Numbered from the stretch's first letter, positions 1 to 12,467 are shown. The stretch is 64,000 nucleotides of DNA from Mortierella sp. BCC40632 (GCA_011634665.1 WAEK01000020.1:508001-572000); one strand, 5' to 3'. Program-made: numbers and translations. Notes: generated by a model not told the origin, from the letters alone.

Positions 1-2344
1 GAAAGAGAATCTCTCGAAAATTCCAAAGCAGACAATCGTGACGGAAGGGACAATCGCGACATGCGTTCGACAGCAATGCCAGGCAGAGATCAACGCGATT
101 TACGAGATATGCGGGACTCGAGAGATATGCGGGATATGAGAGATGTACGAGAATCAAGGGATATGAGGGAAACGCGCGATTTACGAGATGTGCGCGATCC
201 TCGTGATTCCCGTGATGCTCGCGACAATCGTGACTTGCGAGATACTCGGGATCCCCGCAACGATCGCGATGTCCGAGATGTTCGAGATGTCCGCGATACT
301 CGTGATACGCGTGATTCTCGGGATACTCGAGATACTCGGGATGTACGAGATGTTCGAGATGGACGTGATGTCAGAGACTCGAGAGATATCCGGGATTCTC
401 GTGATCTGCGGGACGTTCGAGATGGACGTGGTAACCGGGATCCCCGAGACGTGCGAGATACACGCGATTTGCGTGAGACGATTGATGTGAGGGATCCACG
501 TGGAGCCCGCGGCGATATGAGGGATCAGCGTGATGTCCGCGATCAACGAGATGTCAGGGATCAACGGGATGTTAGAGACCAACGCGACATGAGGGATCAA
601 CGCGACGTTCGAGACCAGCGCGATATCCGTGACCAGCGCGATACCAGAGATCAACGTGATCCTCGGGACCAGCGTGACACGCGGGATTCACGACAGTTCC
701 CTACACCAAGGGACCCACGCGATCAGCGAGATGATGCAAGAGAGTCCAAGGAGGGCCGTGATTCTGGAGCACGCCAATCCTCGAATAGAGATCAGCCCTT
801 GGACAATAACCGAGGTGTTAATTTCCGTGGCAACAACCATGGAGACCATAGTCCGATGACTGTTTCGAATGACAAGGCCTATGAACGTGAAAAGGATCGC
901 AATCGAGACAAGGACCGGTACCGCGATGATGACAAGCGACCGTACCAAGGTCGTGATAATGAAAGAGGCAAGGATACTCCACCACCAATCGAAGCTGATA
1001 AGAGCTATGATCGATCTGGAGAACGAGACAGGCGGTCTCAAGGACGAGACAAGGCCAGAGATCCTCCACGGGATCAGTTCAGGACCGAAGTTTCTACAGC
1101 CAGAGAACCTGAAAGACACTCGGATCGACGAGGTGGCCATCATAGGGACAGAGAAGAGAACTCTCAAGGCGGTCGGACAAGATCGTCGCCGACAAGACGA
1201 GGCGAAGAAAGAACTAGAGGAGAAGGTCGAGAACGAGATCTTCGAGACCAGATTTTGTCCGCCAGTGCCTCCAACAGAGACAACAATGGTAACCACGGAG
1301 CGCGGTCTGGGACCGTTGAGAAGGGAGATGATCAGTATCAGAGAGATGAGGGTCGAGATACTCGTAATGCTGGCGGCAATGCGGGTCAATCTCGGCCTGA
1401 TTCAATGTCCCGTGATCGGGATGGTCCTCGAGCTGGCTCTTCGCGTCGTCAGGAGTTGAGTCAAGAAGGTGTGTGTACTGAAATAATGTGTTTCTTTCTT
1501 TTTTTTTTTTTGCCTTTTCTTTTCTTTTTCTAATTGTTGTGGTGTGATCTATAGACGAGTCGAGACGTTCTTCCAGAGAGCCCCAGACTCGATCCGAGCG
1601 ACGAACGGATTCGAGTGACCGGAAACGAGGACGAGATAGCCGTAGTACGAGCACTGATCGAGACAAGGATTCGAAACGACGTCGTGACGGATCGACTTCG
1701 GAGAACTTGCGTCTGCAGGTTGTAAGTGGAAAAGGACATCGAGGCACCCAGCAATAATTATTAGAGAGAGAGAAGAGGGAAAGGATAGTTTTTTTTTTAT
1801 TTTTTATTTTTTTGTTTCTGTACCCCTATCCTTTCTTGCTCGCTCGCTCTCTCTCTCTCTCTCTCTCATGAAAGGAAGGTCACACGAGGAGGAGGAGAGA
1901 CTCTTATACAGTACTCTTTTTCGACAATATCGCAATGGAATCATTCATTATTACTTTTTGTAGGAGGCAAGCAGGAGCTCTAGCCGGAGTCGTAAACGTC
2001 AAGTAGAGCCAGATGACAGTAAGTATCTCTTTCTCGAAGCACTCTGCCCTGAGTCTTTACACTAGTATTGTTGGTTGTTGTTGCTGTTGTTGTTGTTTTT
2101 TCCCCCAAAGAGTAAGAATGAAGCAATGACTCTGGTACTTTTTTTTTATATATTTTATAGATCGCGCAAAAGGACGATCAGATGAAAACTGGAATTCATC
2201 CCCGGGTAGTTCAGAGGCCGTAATCGAGTTCAATTCGATTACGATGCCACCTCCTTTGAGTCGGTCTGAATCGATGACAGTGTCTCCACCTATTTCTTCG
2301 CCCACGCACATTCCTTCCTCGCCTACTTCTCCAGCGGTAAGATA

Positions 2345-2398
<54 letters not shown>

Positions 2399-2595
2399 AA
2401 AGGACTTGTCATGCCAATATTTTCTAACTTTTTGCTAACGCTGACTGGATGGCTACCTCTCCACATTTTTTTTTCTTTTTCTTCCTTAAAAAAAAGGTTC
2501 CAAGTTCAAGAACAAGTGTGACGATGCCCATTTCGACTTCTGGTGGATCCAAGAGGATCAAGATCAACCGACCCACATCGAGTAGAAGACATTAA
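1..2595 (+). CDS. 3' part of an Arg-Asp/Arg-Ser-rich protein (5' end outside the window)
   Basis: The reading frame is already open at base 1, so the true start lies upstream. Proposed exons are 1-1468, 1555-1721, 1964-2018, 2161-2336 and 2497-2595. Phases agree at every junction and the gene stops at TAA 2593-2595. The first 240 or so codons are a run of R-D-x units (RDVRD, RDTRD, RDQRD), followed by a charged R/D/E/S stretch. The end is Ser/Pro-rich and basic (KRIKINRPTSSRRH). No catalytic domain is visible. Such alternating-charge RD/RS tails occur in nuclear RNA-processing proteins, for example the C-terminus of THO2-type subunits or U1-70K/SRRM-like factors. That assignment is inference; the missing 5' part is needed to name the gene. 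Intron 4 carries a (CT)25 tract at about 2347-2397. Confidence 0.75.
70..690 (+). repeat. Coding tandem repeat of 9- and 12-nt Arg-Asp units
   Basis: The DNA repeats units of about 9 nt (R-D-x) and, from roughly 520 to 690, 12-nt units encoding R-D-Q-R-D-x. Third positions vary between copies (cgc, cga, cgt, aga), so the repeat is older at DNA level than at protein level. The opposite strand is open over most of it, but only as a shadow of the codon pattern. Confidence 0.85.
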
Positions 2596-2745
2596 GCCCC
2601 CCTCTCCCTCCCTCCCTTTTTTATTATCATTATTATTATTTCCCTGGCGCTTTCATTGTGTATCAATACAACCCCATTGTTTATATTTTTCCGAGAATCT
2701 AGCCGAGATAGGAGCTGTCCAAAAATGAATGATCCCTTTCTCCCT

Positions 2746-2781
<36 letters not shown>

Positions 2782-3032
2782 TATTATTACACTCGTACTC
2801 TTCAGAGATGGCATGAAAAAAAGCATGAGAATACCCAAAATACTGGGATGCGCGTTTCCTTTCCTTTCCTTTCCTTCTTGCTTTCTTTTTTTTTTTTTTT
2901 TTTATCCTCTTTTCCGTTCTTTAGTAATAGTAAATAGTAGCTTGTCATTTCTTTTTTTTCTTTTTTTTCTTTTTCTTTTTCTTTCTTTCTTTCTTTTTTT
3001 TTCTTCCTTTCTTTTTCTTTCTCTTCTCCTTT
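2596..3032. other. Convergent 3' spacer, T-rich
   Basis: This spacer separates the stop of the RD-rich gene (+) from the stop of SNF5 (-). It contains long T runs (about 2751-2779 and 2886-2903) and TTTC-rich tracts, as expected of facing 3' UTRs. I see no gene. Confidence 0.7.
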
Positions 3033-5629
3033 CTATTCGACATCTTTGTTACTAGCATGGACAGGTGTCGTCTCTCGTAGTGTCATCGATCCCGCCACCA
3101 AAGACTTTTCCCGTAGTCCATGATGACCCATATCACGCGAGGGCATCGATGCATGTCCAACAATGGCTGGTGAACCCAAATGATGAATCGAAGGATCCGA
3201 TCCTGTCCCACGTAATTTCCGTGTGATCCGTTGATGAGGATGATGATGTGTCGATGCACCTTGTCCAGATGCTGAAGCCATCGAAGGAGACGGTGTCCCT
3301 GCTGGCCCTGTCGAAGAATGATCATGTGTTTGAGCCGTTCTCCGTGTCGTAGGACCAAGTCGGTTCTGGAGATTAGGATCGTATTGAGGGACGGAGGTCT
3401 GTAATGGATCAAAGATCGAATCAGAGGATTCGAGATGTTGACTATGGTGTAAGAGTGTCCGCTTGGTCTTTGAAGGCTCACGGTCTGGAAGGATAATGCC
3501 TCTACGTCCTCGTGTTTGTCTACGTTTCCGTCTATGAAAAGAGGGGGAGAAATAGGACAACCAAATAAGTGTTGATTCCAAAAAAAAAAAAAAAAAAAAA
3601 TATAAAAAGAGAGCGGACAAAGATGGATAAAATACCTTTTGTCGCGCTCCCGATCACGTTCCAGTTTATCGATCTCAGGTTCCGAAAGTTTCTCCAAGAT
3701 GGGCGTGAATTGCTCGACTGCTTCTTCTTCCCGTAGGATAGTTGTCAACTTGGGGAGGAAACTACTCCTCAAATCTTCATCATGCACAGAACTGCCATCA
3801 TAATTGTATCCGATCAGGTTGAGACACTTGGTATGAGTTTGTACCTGCTCTCGAATAGAATGCGCAATAGCCGTTCTGTCGATCCAAAATGGGGGGGGGG
3901 AGGGAAATAAATAAATATAAGTATTCAATTTAGAAAAAAAAACAGAAAGAAAATGATACGTAAAGGGATGAGGCGTTGTGCTGTGTGAGTCATCCTTCTT
4001 TATACAGAGTCTTGTCCTTCCACTTCAAAAAAGAAAGGAAAGAAAGAAGAAAAAAAATCCCAAGCCTTACCTGAATTCGCCTCCTAGTCCAAGCTCTGCA
4101 GTCAAGACCTCTGCAAAATGTTCTGGGTCATTGTTTGGACATGCGATATCCCATTCGAATTGGTCTACAAGTGAAGTGTTGGCAACAGTTATATCGATCT
4201 AATAATCCCAGTAAAAAAAAAAAAAGGATGGGATTAGCAGAGAACAGGGACTGCAATCATCTCAAAAAAAAAAAAAAAAAGAAAGAAAAAAAAAAAGAAA
4301 CAATATTTGATCCATTGCTACTCAATCTTATTTTTACCTTGATAAGAATCCTGAGTTCCTGACCAGGTCGAGAATCATCTGATGACATGGGGTCGACTGG
4401 TTCCGCTTCCTGTTCTATTGATCCAATCGCCGGTAAATGGTAATCCTGAATTTGTTCCCGAATCGCTTTAGAAATATGTGGAGCAAACTGTTGAACTGGG
4501 AACTGCATGTCCTCACAGAGAACCTCTGCAAAATGTTCCGGTGTCACCAATGTCTCTGTAAAAAAAAAAAAAAAAAAAAAGGGGGTTATTGTTGGCGTTC
4601 AGGGGTGGCGGAGAAAGAAAGTAAAAGAGAAAAAGCAAGAAAAAGAAAAGAAAAAAAAGAAAGGAAATAGAAAAAGAAACAACAAGAAACAACAAGAAAG
4701 AAAGAAAAGAAAAAAAAAAAAAAAAAAGAGAGAGAGATATATGTATAAAAAGACGCGACCTGATAAAGATCTCGATCTCAGAATTTTCATCCATGAGAAT
4801 CAAGCATAAAAAAAGAAAAAGAAAAAGAAAAGAAAAGAAAAGAATAAAGAATAAAGAAATTCATTAAGAGACAACAGATCACATCAAGTTTTTTTTTTTT
4901 CTCCTTTTACCATGCAGGTTCCATGTAAACGTATCTCGAAGCACTAGTCCATCCGCCTCAACCTCCAATCGGATAGGAACGAGAACATCATCCTTCTGGG
5001 CCTGTTCATCTATCATTGACTTTGTGCTGTCGATTTTCAGAATTGAAAAAAGAGAAAGAAAAAAAAATGTACGAGTCGATGCTTTAGTCCTTTGGTCTGA
5101 TATCCTGAAGAAAGAGAATGAAAATAAAAAAAAAAAAAACGCGCAGATCATGCCTAACTAGCATGGACGCCTCTTCTTACAACGCAAACTCCTTGGATCG
5201 CCGTGGTCGTCTCCGATGCGCTGGATAGACAATATGAAAGGCGTTTCCTGTAGTTCCATTGCCCAAGCCTCGATATCCAGGTCCAAAAAGTTCTACCAAC
5301 CCTGCAATATGTTGTTGTTGCTGCTGCTGCTGTTGTTGTTGTTGTTGCTGTGATTGCTGTTGTTGCTGAGGTGGAGGTGGAGGAGGAACGAGTCTCCTTT
5401 GATCCCGTTGTTTCTCATGGACAAGTTCAACCTGGGCCCGTTTTTGTTGTTCAAAGGCAGATACAAAGATAAGGTCCCGTTCGATATAGCTCTCAAGGTT
5501 CTTGCGGTGTGTATCCGAAAGAGAAGGCGTGGGACCGATTTGGACGGTGGATGATGGCGGTTGCTTGGGTAACAGTGTCCCTGGATTAGGCATCTGGCCA
5601 TTCGGGAAAACGACTCCGTCCGACATCAT
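3033..5629 (-). CDS. SNF5: SNF5/SMARCB1-type subunit of a SWI/SNF (or RSC) chromatin remodeller
   Basis: Exons in minus order are 5629-5181, 5104-4911, 4555-4338, 4198-4071, 3875-3636 and 3531-3033. All phases close and give 575 residues. Both SNF5 repeats are present: [12 protein letters not shown]...LRDTFTWNL joined to [17 protein letters not shown], then [20 protein letters not shown] and the second PEHFAEVL. After them come [11 protein letters not shown] and a basic [12 protein letters not shown] segment. The N-terminus has a PPPPPP plus poly-Gln tract (encoded at about 5308-5375) and the [12 protein letters not shown] motif that precedes the domain. The tail is His/Ser-rich and disordered. 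Snf5 is the core subunit bridging the ATPase module and the nucleosome acidic patch. The paralogue Sfh1 (RSC) cannot be excluded. The start is the first of two adjacent ATGs. Confidence 0.93.
4556..4910 (-). other. Long purine-rich intron of SNF5
   Basis: This 355-nt intron is two to three times longer than its neighbours. It is needed because only the direct join of TFTWNLH to ETLVTPEHF restores the family sequence in phase (G|AG codon). On the plus strand it is mostly A/G with several A runs, so the transcript is pyrimidine-rich. Confidence 0.75.
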
Positions 5630-6270
5630 GACTCCTCGGTAGAAAAAGAAAAAAAAAAAAGAAAAAGCGGTTGAAAATTTAGAAGCGAAGGGAGAGTGGG
5701 GGAGGGGGGTATCTTGGGATGACTCGAGTGGATGCTGATGAGGTGGAAGGAGGGAGGAGAGACTCTTTCTCTTTTTGGACTCGAAGGTGGCGGCGCGAGA
5801 GAGAGAAAAAAAAAAAAAAAAAAAAAAAAAAGAGTGCGAGAAGGAGTGACTAGGGAGAGTGAGAGTGAGAGATGGAAAGTTTACAATGGAGCCAACATGA
5901 AATCCCTAGAGGCCCTGCGATACAAGATGATTAGCTAGGCAGAAAATGAGAGATTGATGGTTCCAGCAAAGAAACGATGATCAGCATCAAACTAGAAAAG
6001 TGAGAGTAGGAAAAAAGGGGGAGAAAAAGGAAAGTGAGAAAGAAGGTGTGTGTGTGTGTGAGAGAGAAAGAGCAGAAAAAAAAGAATATTTCGATGCGCG
6101 CGAGAAAGTGATGGCCCAAGATGGAGACGTTGCGGAAATAACGATTTGGCCACGAATCTGGGCTGGTTTTAAGGACTATCACGATCAAAGATAAAAGGGT
6201 TCCCATGGGGCCGGCCACTTTACTTCAAATAAAAAAAAAATCCTCACCTCTCCTCCCTCGACTATCTAAT
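5630..6270. other. Spacer upstream of SNF5
   Basis: This lies between the SNF5 start and the chitinase stop, both on the minus strand. It holds A runs (5809-5831), GA-rich tracts and a short GT tract near 6047-6060. It probably carries the SNF5 promoter and the chitinase 3' UTR. I see no gene. Confidence 0.6.
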
Positions 6271-9082
6271 CTAGTTCGCCTGGCTGATCCTGATAGGCTT
6301 GGTCTGGAACTTGGCAGACAAGGGATCGAGCACATTATTGCCCTCAAAGACGTCCTGGTCACCACCCTCAGGTGCGTGAGTCGTTCCTTCAATCACAAAA
6401 CGGATCACCATGTTCATCTCCGCTTCCTTGCTTGGGTCACTCGAAACAAAGACCTTGAGACCTCGCTGCCGGAACGTGCCTCGAGAGCATCGTCGGACCA
6501 CTTGGCCAGGCTTCACATAGAATGATGTGCGCCAGCGAGGAGAAATGGCATCCTTGTTGGTTCGAATCCGAACCTGCGTTCTGAACACCTTCTTGTTCTC
6601 CTGCTCCGTTTCGAGTGCCAGCGCAGAAAAGTCAGAAAGAGATTCAGGTGCAGTGTCGAGCTCTGTAAAATCGATCAAGTAGGACTCTTCCTCGAATTGA
6701 TCTTGTTCGTTTGTCACGGTTACGCTCTCAGATCCTTCCTTGGGGATGCTCTCGGCTGAGAAGGCTCGCTGAGTACCAGTCTTGTCCGAATCCTTGGTAT
6801 ACTGATCCATAGCCTCATCTTCAAACTCTGCCCAAGCGGGATCCAGGGCGTTACCAATGAGCCCCTGCATGCGGTTAATTGTATCCACCATCTGCAAATG
6901 TACTCCAGCACTCATGGCCTCATCTTGCAGTTCCTTACACGTCTTAACGACCCCCTTGACAAAGTCACAGCCATGTGGAGTGCAATAAGTACCCGACGGA
7001 CAGTCCCGAAGGATCCAGCGCCCTATAGGAAGAAAAGGAGATTCAATGGGCCTTTTAGTTGAATGTTTAATGTGGACAAAGTGATCCATGACATAACAGC
7101 AATCCATTTTTTTTTACCATGATCGCATGTCGCAAATTTGTATCCGTCGCAGATCGTTGTGTCTGGTGGAGGTGCTTGGCATATCGCACCATTTACAGGA
7201 CATGCGCTGCCTCCTTGAGGATCCGAGTTCACTGGCCAAGGAGCCGGAGCTGGTGGTGGAGCAGGTGGTGGTGGAGCAGGTGCAGGGGGAGCAGGCGCGG
7301 GAGGAGCAGGCGGCGCAGGAGCAGGCGCAGGAGCAGGCACAGGTGGTGGTGGTGGAGGTGGTGGTGATGAGGATGGCCCATCTCCACAGGTCTCTGATTT
7401 TGATCGTCTAAGATGCTGTGCAGTGGCAATACTATACTGCACACCAGCATCCTCTCTGTTACCATAGGCTTGCGACATATCCCACATCATGACACCGCCA
7501 AAGGTACTGTACTTGCACCGAAGTAAGTTCGTGATCTCGCGAAGGCGTTGAGGTCCCACATAACCGGCATTGGCAGCAGTTCGGCTAGCGGGGACACCAA
7601 GGTAGATCTTGACGTCCTTGTTGACGGACACGGTCTTGGCCCAGTTGTCCCACTGGTCATAATTAAAGTTGGACGTACCAAATGCCTGTGTACCGCAATA
7701 GTTGTTGTAGAACTGAACAAACACCATATCCAACCACGCTGATTGCAACGTTGGGCCCAGATACGCGTCTAAAAAAAAAAGGAGTTCGAGTCAATAATCG
7801 CGCTCATTCAATGCGCTGATTCTTGCACGCGTAGAAGGTTTCAAATCATTTCCAATACCTGGGAAGGGACACTGCGGCGCTGCAGTGATATAATATCTGC
7901 GACCAGCGTCTGTTGCAAAGAGGGAGCGAAGCTCGGAAACGAAGGCAGTGTATCCTAGTGTCGAGCCACCCTCAATACTAGAAAGATTGAACAGGCAAAC
8001 TTTTGGTAAGGAAGGTGCATTCATTTGGCCAATATGACCTCCAAAGCAAATAGCCAAAGCCGATAAAGACTTTTTTTTTAGTGGGAAGGGAGGGGTCAGC
8101 CACTTACTCCAGATCAACGCCGTCAAGGACAGCATCGTCGAGTGGACGAGTGGCGGAGGATCCTCCGAGGAAGAGGTTCCAGATTGTGTGTGCAAAGTCT
8201 CTTCCTTCGGCGTCATTCGAGAAACCATAGGCTCCTGCGGCACCACCAAGCGAAAGGATGACGGCCTTTCCTTTAGCTTGACAGGTCTTTACACCCACGC
8301 CTGTCGCTGGACAATGAAGAAGCGACGTTCCTGGGCTAAAGTAAAATTTGTTTTGAAAAGAGTCATTAGGCACCAAGAGCGACTACTTTTTTTTTCCTTT
8401 TCCTTTTTCTTAGAGTTGCTCAAAATGCAACAAGATGTGCAGGCTTTCAAGACTTACAAAACCGAAGTTGGTTCGCACTGATTGGCAAAGTCCATCCTTG
8501 GGAGGGATCGCGTTGCACTGTTGAAGACATGCAAGAACGCGAGAACAATGACATTCTCGGCATCTGAATTCTGACAGTAGTCGGCCAGAGGCTTTTGCCT
8601 AGTAGTAGTATTGTTGTTGTTGTTTTCGGTACCGGCGCCTTTGTTAGTGAATGCAGACAATGAAACAGACTCATTTATGTCCTTTCTTTTTTTGAACTGA
8701 AAAAAAAAACTAGGAAGAGGAGAGAAACCATACCAAGAGTTTGCATCGCCACCAACGGCGCCTAGCGAACTTTGAATTATATAGCCAGGGATAAGAAGAA
8801 AGGAAAGGAAAGGAAAGGAAAGGAAAGGTCCCAAGAGCACGATTGTCAGGATTTGTCTCTTTGGTTCCTTTTACGACAACGACCACAGCAACAACAGCAA
8901 CAACAGCAACAACAACAACAAAAAGTGCGTGTAACTCCACGATAGACTGCCTTTTGGCCCCAGTAGTTGACGAGGTTATTGTCTAAATTGATATCAAAGG
9001 CGTTGGCGCCGCCTTTATTGAGGATAGATATGAGAAGCGGAAGTAGAATCAGTCCGCGAGCGACAGAAGGCGTCCGAACCAT
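6271..9082 (-). CDS. Secreted GH18 chitinase with Pro/Ala linker, CBM19-like module and C-terminal extension
   Basis: Exons in minus order are 9082-8941, 8761-8734, 8598-8458, 8335-8108, 7977-7859, 7768-7118 and 7022-6271 (686 aa). The N-terminus is a signal peptide ([15 protein letters not shown]...) followed by VNYWGQ, the first strand of class III GH18 chitinases. The catalytic signature DGVDLDIEGG is intact across a splice junction, and AFLHVF and SLGG motifs are present. The catalytic barrel ends near [17 protein letters not shown] sequence; then come a Ser/Pro/Ala linker (about 7230-7375) and a Cys-rich [25 protein letters not shown] module resembling CBM19. The last 200 or so residues are acidic and then form a beta-rich domain I do not recognise. 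It should act outside the cell on wall chitin. The exon 1/2 junction is uncertain: an NS-containing join would match the family better but lacks a GT donor. Confidence 0.9.
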
Positions 9083-10155
9083 TGTTCAATTTGTAAGGAC
9101 GCAGATACAGTGATGAGTGTGCGTGAGAAAGAGTGAGAGTGAGAAAGAGATGAGGAATGGGGAGAAGAAAGTAAGAGTGCGGGTGTAGGAATTGGGGAAG
9201 AAAGAGGATCGAGAGACAACGAAGAGAAGAAGAGAGAAGAAGGAGAATTGTTCGCGAAAGATTGGGCTGGATGTTAAAGGAGACCGTGAAAAAGAACAGA
9301 AAAAAAAGGGGCTCTTCTTGCGCCTTTCGAAGATGCCCGAGCGACGCGAGAAGGAAGCTTAGAGATACCTTAGGCTTGAGGCCTGGGGAATCGGGAGAGG
9401 GGGCAGGAAGGAGCTTTGAAAAGGGGATGGAGAAAGAAAGGGAGGAGCCGCACTTTTACCTATTTTTTTTTTTTTTTTTTTCGCCTAGGCGCCCTTGGCA
9501 TCATCCATCGTGCGACGATCATCCCCATCAGAGCTGTTCCGTGCCCTTTTGGTGCGGCCTGGCTCCTAGAATTGCTCCGAAGAGGGGTTCGACGCGTGTT
9601 GTGTCGTGGTTTTTACGTATGCTAGTGTGCGCTGTGTTCCTGCTTGAGCATTGGCAAGGCGGCGGCGGAGCAGATAGACGTGTACATCTTGGAGGGTCTA
9701 TGACGGAGCAGTGAGAGAGAAAGCAGAGAGAAAGAGAGAGAAGAAAAAAAAAAAAAAAGAAGAGTAAGGTTATCGGATCCAAAAGGCTCTCGATAAGGCG
9801 AGCAGAGGATCTCAGCCAGGGAAGCAGCAGGTGGCTTTGCAGACAGATCGAGACCTGACACCTCGTAAATTTTGATACATGGACGACAGACAGGTCGCAC
9901 ATCCTGACTCAGTCAAGGAAAGAGAGAGAAGAAAGAGAGAGAGAGAGAGAAGAGAGAGAAAGTGAGAGAGAGAGAAAGAGAGAGAAAGAGAGTGGCCTAG
10001 TTGCAGCGGTAGACTAGACTTCGTTTTTTTTTTTTTTTTGTTGTCCGAGTGAGTAAATAAAAATTCTCTTCCCTACCCCTGCTTGCAAAGATTTTTCCAT
10101 CTTCCACCTCTCTCACTCTCTCTATTCCTTCCTCCCCTTTCTCCCATTCTTCCCC
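9083..10155. other. Divergent promoter region between chitinase and KRS1
   Basis: Both flanking genes start here and read outwards. The region has GA-rich stretches (9120-9250 and 9910-9995) and T/A runs (9463-9480, 9744-9759). Open frames in it are low-complexity and have no recognisable domain. I see regulatory space only. Confidence 0.6.
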
Positions 10156-12188
10156 ATGTCGGCCCCCGCTGATTCCACTGCCTCCGCCTCCACCGAGGAG
10201 GTCAAGCTCTACCTCGATGATGTCACGGGCGAGATGATCTCCAAGACGTACGTCAACAGCCTTCCTCCTTCCCATCCATCTCGAATCCTGACACCACCCT
10301 GTCTGCTCTCCTCTACTCAGAGTGCTCCGCTAGTTTGCTCACCTTCTTGGCTCGCTCCATCCCTTCTCACCCTTTTATAGCGAGCTCAAGAAGAGAATCA
10401 AGAACAGAGAGAAGGAGGCCAAGAAGGCCGAGAAGGCTGCCAATGCCCCTGCCCCTGCTGCTGCTGCCTCTGACAAGCCTAAGAAGCAGCTTACCGAGGC
10501 TGAGGAGGAGGAGAACCTCAACCCCAACGTTAGTGCCAACTTGCAATGGATTCCTATTTGCCTACCTATCCTGGCTCCATTCTCAGTCTGCTAAGAAAGA
10601 AAAGAAAGAGAGACAAAAAAAAACACATGTTTTAACAACGGAACCACTTTTGTTCATTCCACACTTTTAACAGCAATACTTTGAGATCCGTTCCAAGAAG
10701 GTCAACGCCCTCCGTGCCAACAAGGAGACCTACCCTTACCCCCACAAGTTCCATGTCTCGACCTCGTTGCCAACATTCATTGAAAAGTACAACGGCTTGA
10801 AGGCTGGAGAGGTGGTCGAGGAGGTTGTCACAGTCGCTGGACGTCTGCACAACATGCGCACCATGGGAAAGCTGCGTTTCTATGATCTCCATGGCGATGG
10901 TGTCAAGATCCAGATCACAGCCCAGGCACAGGACTCGGAGCGCGACTTTAACGAGGTTCACGACAGCCTCCGCCGTGGTGACATTGTCGGTGTCCGCGGT
11001 GTCGCTGGTCGCACCAAGCCCAAGAAGGGTGGTGACGGAGAGCTTTCCATCTTCCCCCGCGACATCACTCTCCTCTCGCCCTGTCTCCGCATGTTGCCCA
11101 CTACTCACTTTGGTTTCAAGGATCAGGAGTCCCGCTACAGACAACGTTACTTGGACTTGATCATGAACAACAACGTCCGCGACATCTTCAAGACCAGAGC
11201 CAAGATCATCAACTACCTCCGCAAGTTCTTGGATGACCAGGACTTCCTCGAGGTCGAGACCCCAATGATGAACATGATTGCTGGAGGTGCCACCGCCAAG
11301 CCCTTCATCACCCACCACAACGACCTCAACCTCGACCTTCACATGCGTATCGCTCCCGAGCTCTACCTCAAGATGCTTGTCGTCGGTGGTCTTGACCGTG
11401 TCTACGAAATCGGTCGTCAGTTCAGAAACGAGTCCATGGATCTGACCCACAACCCCGAGTTCACCACCGCAGAGTTCTACATGGCCTATGCTGATGTCAA
11501 CGATGTGATGCAGATGACCGAGACCTTGCTCGCCGGAATGGTCAAGGCCATTACTGGAGGTTCCAAGCTCACGTACCACCCCCAGGGTAAGGATGGTCCT
11601 GCTATGGAGATTGACTTTACGCCTCCATTCCGCAGAATCGATATGATTAAGCACTTGGAGGAGAAGCTCAACGTGACCTTCCCCCCTGCCGATACCCTCC
11701 ACACACCCGAGGCCACCAAGTTCTTGAGCGACCTTTGCGAGAAGCACCAGGTCGACTGCAGTGCTCCTCGTACGAGCGCCCGTCTCTTGGACAAGTTGGT
11801 CGGTGATTTCATTGAGGTCGAGTGCATCAGCCCCACGTTCATCATGGGTCACCCCCAGATGATGTCTCCTCTTGCCAAGAGCCATCGTACCGTCCCCGGT
11901 CTCTGCGAGCGTTTCGAGTGCTTCGTCGCTACCAAGGAGATTGTCAATGCCTACACCGAGTTGAACGATCCCTTTGATCAGCGTGCTCGTTTCGAGCAGC
12001 AGGCCAGTGACAAGGCTGCTGGTGATGATGAAGCTCAGATGATTGACGAGAACTTCTGCCAGTCGCTCGAGTTTGGTTTGCCTCCCACTGGTGGATGGGG
12101 TATGGGTATTGACCGTATGACCATGTTCTTGACGGACTCTCACCGTATCCAGGAGGTCTTGGCCTTCCCCGCCATGAGACCCATCTAA
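10156..12188 (+). CDS. KRS1: Cytosolic lysyl-tRNA synthetase (class II)
   Basis: Exons are 10156-10247, 10381-10528 and 10674-12188, giving 584 residues, normal for the eukaryotic enzyme. A Lys/Ala/Glu-rich N-terminal helix (residues about 31-75), typical of tRNA-binding extensions in fungal and animal LysRS, leads into [17 protein letters not shown]. An OB-fold anticodon-binding domain follows ([21 protein letters not shown]). The class II core has motif 1 near RYLDLI, motif 2 [20 protein letters not shown] and motif 3 [14 protein letters not shown]. It charges tRNA-Lys with lysine using ATP. Codon use is strongly biased to C/G-ending codons, as in highly expressed genes. That bias also creates a 503-codon open frame on the opposite strand. 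No mitochondrial presequence is evident. Confidence 0.97.
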
Positions 12189-12467
12189 ACTACTATAGTA
12201 GAGGGAACAACAAGAAGAAAAAAAGTGGTGGCTCCCCAGATGTCCGCACCTTTTTTTTTTTTTTTTTCTTTAAATTTCGCACACATCCTTTCTTTCTTTC
12301 TTTCTTTCATTCTTTCTACACACAATCCTGTTGAGTAAAAAAATAAAATAAAATAAAATAAAAAAAAACTCCCAATCTATTCGTATGATTGACTCGCTTT
12401 TGGTAATATACATTATATCTTTTAACGAATCACATAAAAAAAAAAAGGGGGGGGGGGCAGCTCAGCT

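Noticed and set aside
181..1747. Minus-strand and frame-shifted frames over the RD repeat
   Set aside because: Repeat periodicity of 3n keeps several frames open. Only the R-D frame continues through consensus introns to a sensible end.
4739..4795. Extra SNF5 exon reading [10 protein letters not shown]
   Set aside because: It looks coding, but including it breaks phase or separates TFTWNLH from ETLVTPEHF, which are adjacent in all SNF5 proteins I know.
7119..7411. Plus-strand frames rich in Trp/Arg or Glu/Gln/Val
   Set aside because: They are the complement of the GC-rich Pro/Ala linker of the chitinase.
10632..12143. 503-codon open frame on the minus strand
   Set aside because: It lies entirely opposite the lysyl-tRNA synthetase coding region and is a by-product of that gene's strong codon bias. 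It has no recognisable domain and no splice logic of its own.
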